13,265 nt of DNA. Origin: Geobacter sp. Its GTDB lineage: Bacteria; Desulfobacterota; Desulfuromonadia; Geobacterales; Geobacteraceae. A model generated the notes under the pieces. The model was not told the DNA's origin, did not search any database, and worked only from the letters and a program-made list of their open reading frames with translations. The position numbers and the translations under genes were made by a program. Position 1 is the first letter of the stretch. Each line of letters begins with the position of its first letter. Positions 1 through 6,485 of this stretch are shown here, in pieces. The DNA lies in contig RPRC01000182.1 of the NCBI GenBank assembly GCA_003857395.1, forward strand, positions 1 to 13,265, given 5' to 3'.

Positions 1-603
1 CTCCATCACCTCCGCGGTTCCGGCGATGGATGCGTGCCAGATGTCGCGCCGATTCGCTTCCTTATCCTCTTCCAGCTTGAAGGGGGTATGGGAATAGGCC
101 AGGTTCAGATGCACGGCAAAAGGGTCGAATTCCTGAGTGGCGATCAGGGTTGCCCCGTACCCGACCTTGCCCGCACCCAGGCCCTTGTCCGTATTGCCGG
201 ATGGAAAGCTCACCGCGGGCTTGAAGGCGAGGCTGAAACCGCTCTTTTCGAAAAAGCGCCACTTCAATTCCAGGGACACATCACTCAGACCGTCCGTGTC
301 CGAGGACACCATGTCGTTTTCTGTTACCCGGCTCCATTCATAGGGAACCGCCAACACCAGATCCATGCTGTCCATGACCCCGGCCGAAAAGACCGTCTCC
401 AGCGAACCGCTGTTTTCCTTGGACCTGACGTCCAGTTCCCGCTCGCTGTCATGGCCGTACTCGCCGGTCACCTCCACCTGGAACTTTCCCCTTCCCTGGG
501 TCCCGGTGTCGTCGGTAATCAGCGGATGGGCGCCAAACGCCGACCCCGCGGTCAGCATGACTAAAGCAACTACAGGCAGACTCCCTCTCACAACTCTACG
601 CAT
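1..603 (-). CDS. Outer-membrane beta-barrel 'transporter' (PF13557 / phenol MetA-pathway type), partial
   Basis: I read this frame directly from the minus strand: an ATG at 603 opens 201 codons with no stop before the window edge, so the C-terminus is missing. Residues 1-22 are a signal peptide (basic MRR, hydrophobic VVALVMLTAGSAFG) and the mature part begins AHPLITDDTGTQGRGKFQVE. That opening, followed by alternating amphipathic strands (LETVFSAGVMDSMDLVLAVPY, LELKWRFF, FSLAFKPAVSFPSGN), is typical of the PF13557 outer-membrane barrel family, which is common in Geobacter. A purine-rich ribosome site (GGGAGG) sits 6-8 bases upstream. The start overlaps the last 16 bases of the DUF2325 gene, so the two are probably translationally coupled. 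The substrate cannot be read from the sequence; linkage to the two DUF genes only hints at metal or stress handling. The family is a pattern call; the exported-barrel part is firmer. Confidence 0.72.
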   Translation of the reverse strand, partial: MRRVVRGSLPVVALVMLTAGSAFGAHPLITDDTGTQGRGKFQVEVTGEYGHDSERELDVRSKENSGSLETVFSAGVMDSMDLVLAVPYEWSRVTENDMVSSDTDGLSDVSLELKWRFFEKSGFSLAFKPAVSFPSGNTDKGLGAGKVGYGATLIATQEFDPFAVHLNLAYSHTPFKLEEDKEANRRDIWHASIAGTAEVME

Positions 604-902
604 TTTTCTTTCCTCCCTTTGATGATGTTGATACAACCCAGGCATTCCCTGAGCGTGCATATTCCGCATGAATGATGCATGAAAACAGGTATGTTGTTGG
701 CCCGCGCCGCGCTCACCGCCTGCTTTTTCGCCTGGTGTGACACCTTGTTGGTGAAGATGACCATGGCGTCCATATTGCGGAGCTTCGAGTGCATCCTGGC
801 CTCGGAACAGGTGAAGACCCTGAGATCGACCCCGAATTTCTCTGCTTCTTCAAGGTACTGACGTTCAAGACGATCCATCCCGCCGATCAGTGCGACGCAC
901 AT
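588..902 (-). CDS. DUF2325 family protein, cysteine-rich variant
   Basis: A 104-residue cytoplasmic protein with the DUF2325 layout: an N-terminal ALIGGMDRLERQY strand-turn-helix, a central AMVIFTNKVSHQAKKQAV segment and a C-terminal IPVFMHHSCG segment, a small Rossmann-like fold. Unusually, the C-terminus carries C79-x2-C82-x4-C87-x2-C90 plus C101, a spacing that could bind a metal or Fe-S cluster; that is inference. The start is well supported by a near-perfect Shine-Dalgarno (AAGGAGGT) just upstream. The gene overlaps the 3' end of the DUF3793 gene and the 5' end of the barrel gene by about 16 bases each, so the three behave as one operon. DUF2325 has no established biochemical function. 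The family call is from recall of the motif. Confidence 0.78.
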   Translation of the reverse strand: MCVALIGGMDRLERQYLEEAEKFGVDLRVFTCSEARMHSKLRNMDAMVIFTNKVSHQAKKQAVSAARANNIPVFMHHSCGICTLRECLGCINIIKGRKEKCVEL

Positions 903-1522
903 GGCGCACCTCCTTTTAGGTAATGACTTTCATTTTCATTACATGGATAAAAATCCGACTGTTTCCGCTCGGACGCGCCGCCGTAGATGCGCCACGAACC
1001 CTGGCAGGTAAACCGCAAACGCCCTACCCCCACAAAACCAGCCAGATCCTTGAGGGGGCAACCGAGGATAATGCCAATTTCGTGGGGTATGCCACCGGAC
1101 GCGAAGCGGGTTCTGAATTCGGATAAAAGCATTTTCACGTCCAAATTTCCCTGGTACCCCGCCTTGCGCAGCATCGCGAATAAACCCTTGTTCGACAGAA
1201 GCCGGACCAACTCTGCGCGGTCATAGCAGAGCAGCAAAAGGGATCCGCTATGTTTGGCCATGACCATGGCCTCCAGAGAACTCTTCCGGACAATCTTCCG
1301 ACCATGTTCCTTCCAGATGGCGAAGGGATTCCTTCCGCAACACCGGGCCCGGTCCAGCAGGTTGATGAGGCTGGACGGCTTGACACCCTCCAAGACCCCG
1401 GCGGCCTCGAAGGCAATGAATGCTGCGAGACAGTCCCGGTCGTCGGGAAATCCGGCCGCTATATCTACCCATTGTGGTTTGCGGTACCTTTTCATGGTGC
1501 TGATATCGAGTGAGTAAGCCAT
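887..1522 (-). CDS. DUF3793 family protein
   Basis: A soluble protein of 211 residues from ATG 1522, or 214 from GTG 1531; neither start has a good Shine-Dalgarno. It is recognised as DUF3793 by FIAFEAAGVLEGVKPSSLINL near the N-terminus and, towards the C-terminus, FASGGIPHEIGIILGCPLKDLAGFVG followed by a CxGxWRIYG-like stretch. The family normally shows a similar 'PHEIGvFLGYPLeDV.GFi' block and a 'GyWkVY' element, so the fold is complete. Function is unknown. It is the first gene of an overlapping cassette with the DUF2325 and barrel genes. A 15-bp palindrome (1542-1556) sits on its putative promoter, suggesting a repressor. In other bacteria DUF3793 genes are often seen near redox or iron genes; I use that only as a loose hint. 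Confidence 0.75.
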   Translation of the reverse strand: MAYSLDISTMKRYRKPQWVDIAAGFPDDRDCLAAFIAFEAAGVLEGVKPSSLINLLDRARCCGRNPFAIWKEHGRKIVRKSSLEAMVMAKHSGSLLLLCYDRAELVRLLSNKGLFAMLRKAGYQGNLDVKMLLSEFRTRFASGGIPHEIGIILGCPLKDLAGFVGVGRLRFTCQGSWRIYGGASERKQSDFYPCNENESHYLKGGAPCASH

Positions 1523-1541
1523 CGTGTCCACATGCTGATAT

Positions 1542-1583
1542 TGAATATCGTATTCATTACCCTAGAACGCCCTTCCCTGTCAA
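1542..1583 (-). promoter_or_regulatory. Putative promoter with overlapping palindromic operator for the DUF3793 cassette
   Basis: On the minus strand a perfect TTGACA (-35, positions 1578-1583) lies 17-18 bases before a poor -10 (GTAATG or TAATGA, around 1554-1560). Directly overlapping and following the -10 is the inverted repeat TGAATA-TCG-TATTCA (1542-1556), a perfect 6-3-6 palindrome. Scored as a 7-1-7 site it matches a Fur consensus (TGATAATnATTATCA) at about 10 of 14 positions, so Fur-like control is possible but not demonstrated. The position is right for a repressor. Confidence 0.45.
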
Positions 1584-1605
1584 TGGTTTTTTTCGCGCCA
1601 CCTAA

Positions 1606-1638
1606 GAAAAGGCCGTCGATTTCATCGACGGCCTTTTC
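1606..1638 (-). terminator. Strong intrinsic terminator (modD end; possibly bidirectional)
   Basis: A perfect 15-bp stem (GAAAAGGCCGTCGAT paired with ATCGACGGCCTTTTC) with a 3-base loop. The GC-rich core flanked by A and T tracts makes it usable from either strand. It lies about 90 bases beyond the modD stop and just upstream of the DUF3793 promoter, so it insulates the two minus-strand transcription units. Confidence 0.88.
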
Positions 1639-1727
1639 TCCAACAACCAAAACGACGGGGATTGTATACTCAAACAGCAATTGGAGTCGTCCGAAGAGAA
1701 CGACTTCTGGACTGAATCGTGCCACAA

Positions 1728-2576
1728 CTACAGGGGGAAGATACGCACCCCTATATCGCTGGGTTTTCCGAAGAAAACAGAAGACAAGACCAGAATTTCA
1801 GCTCCGGTCGCGGCATACTCCGCGGCGTTCGCTTCGGTGATGCCGCCGGCGGCGGCTACCATCACGGCCGGATTCTCGGCCCGTACCTTCTTGACAAGCC
1901 CGGTCAGTACAGCGCACTCCATCTTGTCGACCTGGATGATGTCAAACCCGGCCCGCGCCGCCTGCAGCGCTGCGGTTTCGTCTTCGACCTCGATGGTAAG
2001 TTTCATGCTCGGCGCTTCGCGCCGGATTCGTCCGATGTCTGCGCACAGATTTTCCATGTCTCCAAAGAATACCAGGTGATGCCTGAAGATCAGGACCGAC
2101 TCGGACAGGCCCAGCCGGTGAGGGCGCGCACCGCCGCATTCTACCGCCTTGACAGCCAGTTTTTTCAAGCCCGGGTAAGACTTGCGGGTAGTGGCGATCG
2201 ATATGTCCGGATTTATTTCCTTTGCTATATCGAGGATTTTCCTGGTGCGCGTGGCAATTCCCGACATGTATTCCATAAGATTCAGTGACAGACGCCACCC
2301 GGCGTGAAGGGAGGCGGCTGTTCCCTCGGCCTCGAGAAAATCGACGCCCGCCCGGAGATGTTCTCCGCTCGGCGTCACATGCCGTATCACGGCGCCGTAT
2401 TTCTGCAACATTGCGGCGGCTTCCTCGGTTGAGCACAGCACCGTCGGCTCCCGCGTCGTAAAGACGATTTTCCCCCGCATGGCACCAATACCGAGAATGT
2501 CAGTGGTCAGATCACCATAGGGAACATCCTCTTCCATCAACTGTTCGAGCAACTGATCAGATACCGGCAGCGACAT
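1728..2576 (-). CDS. modD: ModD, NadC-like phosphoribosyltransferase (molybdenum utilisation protein)
   Basis: A 282-residue complete protein with a clear Shine-Dalgarno (AAGGAG) 8-9 bases before ATG 2576. The N-terminus EEDVPYGDLTTDILGI (15-30) and the TTRKSYPGLKKLA motif (129-141) followed by RPHRLGLSESVLIFRHH (151-167) are the diagnostic ModD version of the quinolinate phosphoribosyltransferase fold; NadC proper has TRKTTPGLR. The VEDE segment (197-200) and the AAAGGI phosphate loop (241-246) complete the barrel. ModD was named from Rhodobacter modABCD, where its loss only mildly affects molybdate response; its real substrate is unknown. No modABC genes lie within view, so this copy is either an orphan or distant from its partners. 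An alternative annotation is carboxylating nicotinate-nucleotide diphosphorylase, which I consider less likely given the motif wording. Confidence 0.85.
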   Translation of the reverse strand: MSLPVSDQLLEQLMEEDVPYGDLTTDILGIGAMRGKIVFTTREPTVLCSTEEAAAMLQKYGAVIRHVTPSGEHLRAGVDFLEAEGTAASLHAGWRLSLNLMEYMSGIATRTRKILDIAKEINPDISIATTRKSYPGLKKLAVKAVECGGARPHRLGLSESVLIFRHHLVFFGDMENLCADIGRIRREAPSMKLTIEVEDETAALQAARAGFDIIQVDKMECAVLTGLVKKVRAENPAVMVAAAGGITEANAAEYAATGAEILVLSSVFFGKPSDIGVRIFPL

Positions 2577-2735
2577 ATGCGTACTCCTTTTCTTTTTTTG
2601 GCAATCTGAAATAATGAGCCAAGCCTCCCCCGTACCTTCAGCAACTACCGGGGCACCGGTTCAACAAAGCGATAGAGGTTCACCATCCCGCTTCCATAAA
2701 GGGAAAGGCTCCCACGCCTTTGAGAAAGTGGGCAA

Positions 2736-3083
2736 TCAGAATGTAATGATTTCGTAGCCTTTCTCCCGGTATGACGCCATGCCGGGATGGCCGGACATCT
2801 CGCCAAGAAGGGTCAGTCCCTGCTCTTTCGCTGCCTCAAGTGTTCCCAGTTTGTTGGAACAAGCTTTACAGACTCCTTCAACCAGACCAGCCTCAAGGTT
2901 CTTTTTCCACAATCCGTTCAAGGGATTTTCGGGCTTCACCAACTCTGGGATCAATGTGACCGAAGCCCCTTCAATAATGATCTTCGCTTCATGCCCGTTG
3001 GTTTTCATGTCCAGTGCATTCAACAGCACATGGATGAAACACAGGGGATCTCCATTAAATACGAACAGGGCAAATTTTTTCAT
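2736..3083 (-). CDS. DsrE-like small protein with CxxC
   Basis: A 115-residue complete cytoplasmic protein; AAAGGA lies 8 bases before ATG 3083. The N-terminal beta-alpha unit (KKFALFVFNGDPLCFIHVLLNALDMK), the AKIIIEGASVTLIPEL strand-turn and the C-terminal GMASYREKGYEIITF fit the DsrE/DsrF-like fold. Conserved-looking cysteines are C15 and the pair C72-x2-C75 (VCKACSNKLGT), which suggests thiol or persulfide chemistry; that is inference from the family, not shown here. Such proteins are widespread in sulfur- and metal-respiring deltaproteobacteria as unnamed 'cytoplasmic proteins'. It stands alone, about 160 bases from each neighbour, in the same direction as modD and the metallo-hydrolase. 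Confidence 0.7.
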   Translation of the reverse strand: MKKFALFVFNGDPLCFIHVLLNALDMKTNGHEAKIIIEGASVTLIPELVKPENPLNGLWKKNLEAGLVEGVCKACSNKLGTLEAAKEQGLTLLGEMSGHPGMASYREKGYEIITF

Positions 3084-3247
3084 AGTATGATTCCTTTCAG
3101 GGAATGGGGTGATTCATAATATTCGTTTTTTGCAGATAATCACACAAGCCATGGGTGACGGGCCTGCCAAGCTTCCATACAAGAAAAGAAAGTCTGTTTG
3201 TTGATTTCTCCACGCAGGGCTCCGAGCCGAAGAGAGCAATCGTTTTC

Positions 3248-4141
3248 TCATCTCAACTGAACTGTTGCTATGACTTTGCCAACGCCGGCATCGATAAAGC
3301 CTGCACCAAAAGCCTTCATGAATAGATTTCGCGCAGTGTTGCCCGTACAGTGACAGGGCGCCACATACCGTACCCCCAAGGCTTGTAAGCCGGCTATTGC
3401 CGCTTTAATTTCCTCACTTTTGCTGGCTGACATATGAAAGCCGCCGAGCACCAGGAGTATCTCACCGCCGAATCTTTCCTTCACTGCGCGCACAATTCTT
3501 TCAATGCCGGGATGGGCGCAGCCGGTTATGATGACAAGTCCCTTGGCGGTGTTGATAACCAGTGATTGTTCCCGGGGCGAGTCCCCAAGTTCCCCGGTGG
3601 AGTAAACCCTGTCACAAATCTTCATGGCTCCGCTGACCGCGATCACCTGTGTCCCGTGCTTTTTCGTGTCACGGAAAAAGGATTTCGGAAACGAATCCGG
3701 CAGATATACAAGGATTTCCCGGTTTTCCGCAAGAAGAGCAGGCAGCCCTCCCGCATGGTCCTTGTGAATGTGGGAAACAACAACCGCGTCTATCTGCCGG
3801 GGAGAAATTCCCAATCCGCCCATGTTGGCCAGGAGCCTCCTGCCGTCTCCCCCCGTATCGAACAAAACGGTCTTCTCCATTCCTGCCACAAGGCAGGAAA
3901 AGCCCCAGGCGCTTTCCAGGCCTTTACTTGAGGGGTTGTTGTCATAGATAACCGTGATAACCGGAGCATACGGAGAGTGGCTCTTTGAGGGATGTGACAC
4001 CGATAGATTGAATGCCTCAGCCTGACACACTGCCAGACCGATGGTGCCGAAATAGAGCAGCAACACATTAATGATGATATTTGCCTTCGCTATCCTGGTC
4101 ATTATCACCGTTGTCAGTGCAAGTGACAGTTTTTTCGGCAT
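3248..4141 (-). CDS. MBL-fold metallo-hydrolase (COG1237 type), membrane-anchored or exported
   Basis: A 297-residue protein of the metallo-beta-lactamase fold. The metal-binding motif H124-x-H126-x-D128-H129 (SHIHKDH) is intact, with further ligands likely at H210 (GCAHPG) and H264 (PCHCTGNTA), plus GGFHM at 233-237. This C-terminal motif set is that of COG1237, often named 7,8-dihydropterin-6-methyl-4-(beta-D-ribofuranosyl)aminobenzene-5'-phosphate synthase, though most members have unknown substrates. Residues 20-42 form a hydrophobic segment ending CQAEA, so the enzyme is probably exported or anchored; most relatives are cytosolic or have similar leaders. The chosen ATG has AAGGA only 3-4 bases upstream; M14 is an alternative start. 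A good sigma70 promoter lies just upstream at 4174-4202. Confidence 0.82.
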   Translation of the reverse strand: MPKKLSLALTTVIMTRIAKANIIINVLLLYFGTIGLAVCQAEAFNLSVSHPSKSHSPYAPVITVIYDNNPSSKGLESAWGFSCLVAGMEKTVLFDTGGDGRRLLANMGGLGISPRQIDAVVVSHIHKDHAGGLPALLAENREILVYLPDSFPKSFFRDTKKHGTQVIAVSGAMKICDRVYSTGELGDSPREQSLVINTAKGLVIITGCAHPGIERIVRAVKERFGGEILLVLGGFHMSASKSEEIKAAIAGLQALGVRYVAPCHCTGNTARNLFMKAFGAGFIDAGVGKVIATVQLR

Positions 4142-4173
4142 GGTTCCTTGCAGATAGAAGGAGTTCTAGGACA

Positions 4174-4202
4174 AGAATACTCAGGAAACATCAATCAGTC
4201 AA
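4174..4202 (-). promoter_or_regulatory. Sigma70-type promoter of the MBL-fold gene
   Basis: On the minus strand TTGACT (4197-4202) is separated by exactly 17 bases from TATTCT (4174-4179), about 30 bases before the start codon. The -35 box lies only 8 bases from the putative IS256-type end at 4211. Confidence 0.6.
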
Positions 4203-4210
4203 CGAGCCCT

Positions 4211-4239
4211 GAGACTGTCAACCAGATTGTGTAAATGAC
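4211..4239 (+). repeat. Possible IS256-family terminal inverted repeat (single end)
   Basis: The stretch begins GAGACTGTCAACCAG and runs into TTGTGTAAATGAC. Its reverse complement (TTTACACAAT...TTGACAGTCTC) resembles the ends I recall for IS256/mutator elements. Its orientation puts the element on the right, towards the transposase tail at 4933-5166. No matching opposite end was found in the window. The assignment rests on recall of family ends and is tentative. Confidence 0.4.
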
Positions 4240-4328
4240 TTTTCGGGTTTCTGAAGTCCAGCATTATTCCAACGTGGCTGAGGCTGGCCGGACAATTTTT
4301 AGAGCCGGTCATGCTGATGGTTGGTAAT

Positions 4329-4856
4329 TCAATATTTTCTACTGTCGTAGGCCCAGTGCAAAAGTGCCTGACGTTGCTTCCTTCGACATGACAGGCATCC
4401 CGCTGGGCAGTTCTTCCTCAACTGAGCTAGATGTCTTACCATCGCCTTCCATCTTTTAATCTGCCGATTATCATCGGAGCACCTTCTACCCATGTAGTAC
4501 CGACAGTACCATTGGAACCACCCTCGCGGGTCATCGGTATGAATCCATCCCTTTTCCCGCCAGTAAGACAAAGGTTTCGATGCATTTACGCCGAAGAAGT
4601 TCAGTTTGGGAACATGACGTTCATGGCAGAGTCTCGCATTAATAAACCAATCTTGCGGAAACTCGTTTGTACAGTCGGTCATATACTTTCCACCAAAAAC
4701 ACCAAGTTCCAGCATCTCCTTTGGGGTCAATTCAGGCTTGAAGTCTGAATGGAAGTTTTCCCCCATCGGCTCAGTCAGGAAGTAAACGTAATTCGTTTGA
4801 ATCAAGTCATTAACGCATACACGTGTTTTCCTTATAGGCGTCTTTCGTAAAATCAT
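4329..4856 (-). CDS. Conserved protein of unknown function (WFQWYCRYYMGRR family)
   Basis: A complete 175-residue soluble protein with a good ribosome site (AAGGA, 5 bases before ATG 4856). I recognise the sequence style as a widely scattered, strongly conserved but uncharacterised family: DFKPELTPKEMLELGVFGGKYM near residue 40, WFINARL, LNFFGVNASKPLSYW, then DDPRGWFQWYCRYYMGRR, RQIKRWKAM and, at the C-terminus, RRKQRQALLHWAYDSRK. It is rich in Trp, Tyr, Arg and Lys. The cysteine pair in NCPAGCLSC near the end could bind metal. No function is proposed. It lies between a possible IS256-type end and a broken IS256 transposase, so it could be a passenger or a bystander; the intact frame and good Shine-Dalgarno suggest it is still expressed. 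Confidence 0.75.
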   Translation of the reverse strand: MILRKTPIRKTRVCVNDLIQTNYVYFLTEPMGENFHSDFKPELTPKEMLELGVFGGKYMTDCTNEFPQDWFINARLCHERHVPKLNFFGVNASKPLSYWREKGWIHTDDPRGWFQWYCRYYMGRRCSDDNRQIKRWKAMVRHLAQLRKNCPAGCLSCRRKQRQALLHWAYDSRKY

Positions 4857-4932
4857 CGTATCCTTACTTTGCCAACTTTTGCTGATTTTGCTACTTATCC
4901 CAATACATCTTCATATATGCTTTTCTATGGTT

Positions 4933-5166
4933 TCAGATGGTCAGCAACCTGTCGTGAAACATACTACTAAACTGATTCAGTGATGACTTCCAGTCTCTGA
5001 TTGGCATTGTCCATTTCTTCGCAATGTATTAAGGCCAGATAAAGCAACTTGAACATCGCTTCGTCATTGGCAAAGTGACCACGATTCTTGGTAACCTTGC
5101 GAAGTGACATGTTCAGCGACTTGATGGCGTTGGCCATGTAGATTGCTTTCCGTATTTGCTGAGAGG
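4933..5166 (-). pseudogene. IS256-family (mutator-type) transposase, C-terminal remnant with frameshift
   Basis: Read on the minus strand, the frame gives IRKAIYMANAIKSLNMSLRK then VTKNRGHFANDEAMFKLLYL, matching the conserved C-terminal block of IS256 transposases (family form: IRK-IYTTNAIESLN-SLRKVTK-RG-FPNDEA). Around 5018-5023 the frame breaks: the expected KKWTMPIRDWKSSLNQF continues in another frame, to a stop at 4933. A net 2-base deletion or 1-base insertion explains it. Everything before the IRK motif is gone, so the catalytic aspartates are lost. Unlike database-dependent calls, this one rests on a long recognisable motif across the break. Confidence 0.88.
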
Positions 5167-5480
5167 CGAGGCAAGGGGTCTGGCTTTGACAATTTGATTT
5201 TATTTTTCAAGTGATAAAAAACTGCCCCCGCTGACCTTTCTTGCCATAATGAAAGTTTATCTAGAATATCAAATAGTACAAGCCAATTGGCCCCTTAGCC
5301 TATGGTTATCAAGTTGAAACCGCCCCCTTGTCATTTCAAAAGTGTCACCGAAACGTCACACAGTTCAAGCTTGCCCAATTTTTCCCGATACTTCCGCAAG
5401 CAAATTATTGCGATCCGCTCCCTGGTTTTTTGGCAAAATATCCTTACAGAACCGATTCAGCGCATACCACGTTCCTAAAC
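5167..5480. other. Non-coding mobile-DNA debris
   Basis: Apart from the RAYT 5' relic I find no credible gene here. Two GGGGGC-A/G-GTTT motifs on the minus strand (near 5222-5230 and 5314-5326) followed by ACTTGA form an imperfect direct repeat that could come from another insertion-sequence end; I could not assign it. A GTCACCGAAACGTCAC motif at about 5344 carries a short direct repeat. The region sits between broken transposase genes and is best treated as relic DNA. Confidence 0.4.
5236..5300 (-). pseudogene. 5' end of a RAYT relic (leader plus first codons)
   Basis: The minus strand carries GGCTTGTACTATTTGATA (5267-5284), identical over 18 bases to the leader of the RAYT relic at 6250-6453. 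About 20 bases further, an ATG at 5247 opens MARK, a usual RAYT N-terminus, before the sequence departs into unrelated DNA. I infer a second, almost completely deleted RAYT copy. The shared upstream bases (a GC-N-AAGGG block before GGCTTG) support common origin. Confidence 0.4.
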
Positions 5481-5507
5481 GTAGAGGCAGGTTTCAAACC
5501 CGCCCCT
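5481..5507. repeat. REP-like hairpin, copy A
   Basis: GTAGAGGCAGGTTTCAAACC followed by CGCCCCT forms a near-perfect hairpin centred on TTTCAAA. The last 18 bases, GGTTTCAAACCCGCCCCT (5490-5507), recur exactly at 12904-12921. The style (GGGGC-GGTTT-palindromes) matches small interspersed repeats known from Geobacter-type genomes and is a plausible substrate of RAYT transposases. Confidence 0.65.
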
Positions 5508-5560
5508 TGATTCCATTTCTGTTGATCTAAAGAAAAACAAGCCAGCCCCCTTTGTGAAAG

Positions 5561-5604
5561 CAAAAACGGCTCCGAGTCCTCCACAGGAGTTCCCGGAGCC
5601 GTCA
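5561..5604 (-). terminator. Intrinsic terminator of the secreted Tyr/Arg-rich protein gene
   Basis: ACGGCTCCG (5566-5574) pairs perfectly with CGGAGCCGT (5594-5602), and an inner CTCC-ACA-GGAG extends the hairpin. On the minus strand the stem is followed by TTTTTG. It lies about 90 bases beyond the stop of the gene at 5694-6032. Confidence 0.85.
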
Positions 5605-5693
5605 GAGAGGTGCCTACAGCATGGGTTCGGCATTCAAGATGGCGGGAAGTGCCCCATCTCGTCGAGGGGAAACTGTTTTACATTTCTACCCGC

Positions 5694-6032
5694 CTATCTG
5701 TAACGATAAGAGTCCCGGCCGTAATTGTCGCCGTATCTTCCATAGCCATAATCGTTGTTTCTGGGCACATGCCGGTAGTATGGCCTGGCCTCATAGTAAC
5801 GGTTATGGCGGGCCGGTCTGACATACACGGGAGACTGATACACCTCCACACTCCGATATACCGGAGTGACAGGGACCCCCACCACCGGAAGACCTATATG
5901 GATCCCTGCTCCGGGTAGGGGCAGATGCATGGAGAACCCCGGCAGGTCGATGGAAAAGCCTGCGTAGGAAGCGGTTGCCACCGACCATGTCGCCAATACG
6001 ATTGCTGCAGTGAGAATTAATCGTTTTACCAT
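5694..6032 (-). CDS. Small secreted Tyr/Arg-rich protein of unknown function
   Basis: A 112-residue protein with a textbook signal peptide: MVKRLI, a hydrophobic core and a cut after ATASYA (about residue 24). The mature N-half is Gly/Pro/Leu rich with a near-repeat (IDLPGFSMHLPLPGAGIHI then GLPVVGVPVTPVY); the C-half is low-complexity with Tyr, Arg, Pro and Asn (RHNRYYEARPYYRHVPRNN, GYGRYGDNYGRD). It has no cysteines and no enzymatic motif. TTGGAG stands 8 bases before the ATG. The gene is monocistronic with its own terminator and lies between two relics of RAYT elements. Such proteins are usually exported structural or envelope-associated proteins; no specific role can be inferred. Confidence 0.72.
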   Translation of the reverse strand: MVKRLILTAAIVLATWSVATASYAGFSIDLPGFSMHLPLPGAGIHIGLPVVGVPVTPVYRSVEVYQSPVYVRPARHNRYYEARPYYRHVPRNNDYGYGRYGDNYGRDSYRYR

Positions 6033-6249
6033 TTTGTTTTCTCCAATTCCGGAAAGGGCCCGGTGTCCGGTTTCGTGACCCCGGGTTCATCCGATGCTTG
6101 TTGTATGTCTCAGACTATGAAACGGATTGGAGAAGAAACAGTTTACAAAATTTTTTCCGGGGTTCGGGAGGCATCGGTCTTTTTGTCAGTTGCCGGGAGA
6201 ACAGGAACACTCCCCGTCTTGTTTCGATTTAATTGAAATATCGTACATT

Positions 6250-6453
6250 GTCCCCATTTACTTTGATGCAGGTGATTTTTCATAAGACAAAATGCATGGA
6301 TGCTATGACGGAAACGCTCATTTCCTTATACACGAGGAGGTAGAAACGGTATCGGTCATCGTCATCAAAAAGCTGTCCTGTGGGGCGTTTCCACGCAGTG
6401 TCACGTGGTAGAGGGCGTCGGGTAATGGATTCCTGGTTTTGTTACCTTGGCAA
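6250..6453 (-). pseudogene. REP-associated tyrosine transposase (RAYT / Y1_Tnp), decayed N-terminal two thirds
   Basis: Joining minus-strand frames gives (M)PR..KPGIHYP / DALYHVTLRGNAPQD / FDDDDRYRFYLLVYKEMSV and SVIASMHFVL / MKNHLH. This matches the standard RAYT start (MPRKPRI-YPGALYHV-SRGNARQDIF-DDEDR-RF) and ends in the HUH motif H-L-H inside M-x-NH-x-H. At least three frame breaks are needed: before DALYHV, near 6365-6372 in an A-run, and near 6280, where a missing base turns TTA-ATG into TTATGA. The start is now TTG at 6453. The downstream part with the catalytic tyrosine is missing or unrecognisable. The leader (6468-6485) is shared with the relic at 5236-5300. Confidence 0.8.
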
Positions 6454-6467
6454 TAGGTTGTCGGAAT

Positions 6468-6485
6468 TATCAAATAGTACAAGCC
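6468..6485 (-). repeat. 18-bp direct repeat, copy 2 (RAYT leader)
   Basis: TATCAAATAGTACAAGCC on the plus strand, identical to 5267-5284. In both places it lies just upstream of a RAYT-like start on the minus strand, so it is best read as conserved leader or element end. Confidence 0.7.

Noticed and set aside
34..564. Long plus-strand frame of 176 codons
   Set aside because: It is antisense to the barrel gene, which has a signal peptide, ribosome site and coherent composition; the plus frame has none of these.
921..941. Fur box inside the 3' end of the DUF3793 gene
   Set aside because: TAATGA-N9-TCATTA is a real inverted repeat but is a poor match to the Fur consensus and lies in coding sequence; kept only as supporting context.
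2577..2735. Possible Moco or other riboswitch before modD
   Set aside because: The leader has some GC hairpins (ACCGG-TGCC-CCGGT) and a GGGGGAGG stretch, but I could not align it to the conserved core of a known riboswitch.
6140..6165. IS256-like end (GTTTACAAAATTTTTT)
   Set aside because: It resembles the inner part of such ends but lacks the TTGACAG terminus, and it overlaps the region downstream of the RAYT relic.
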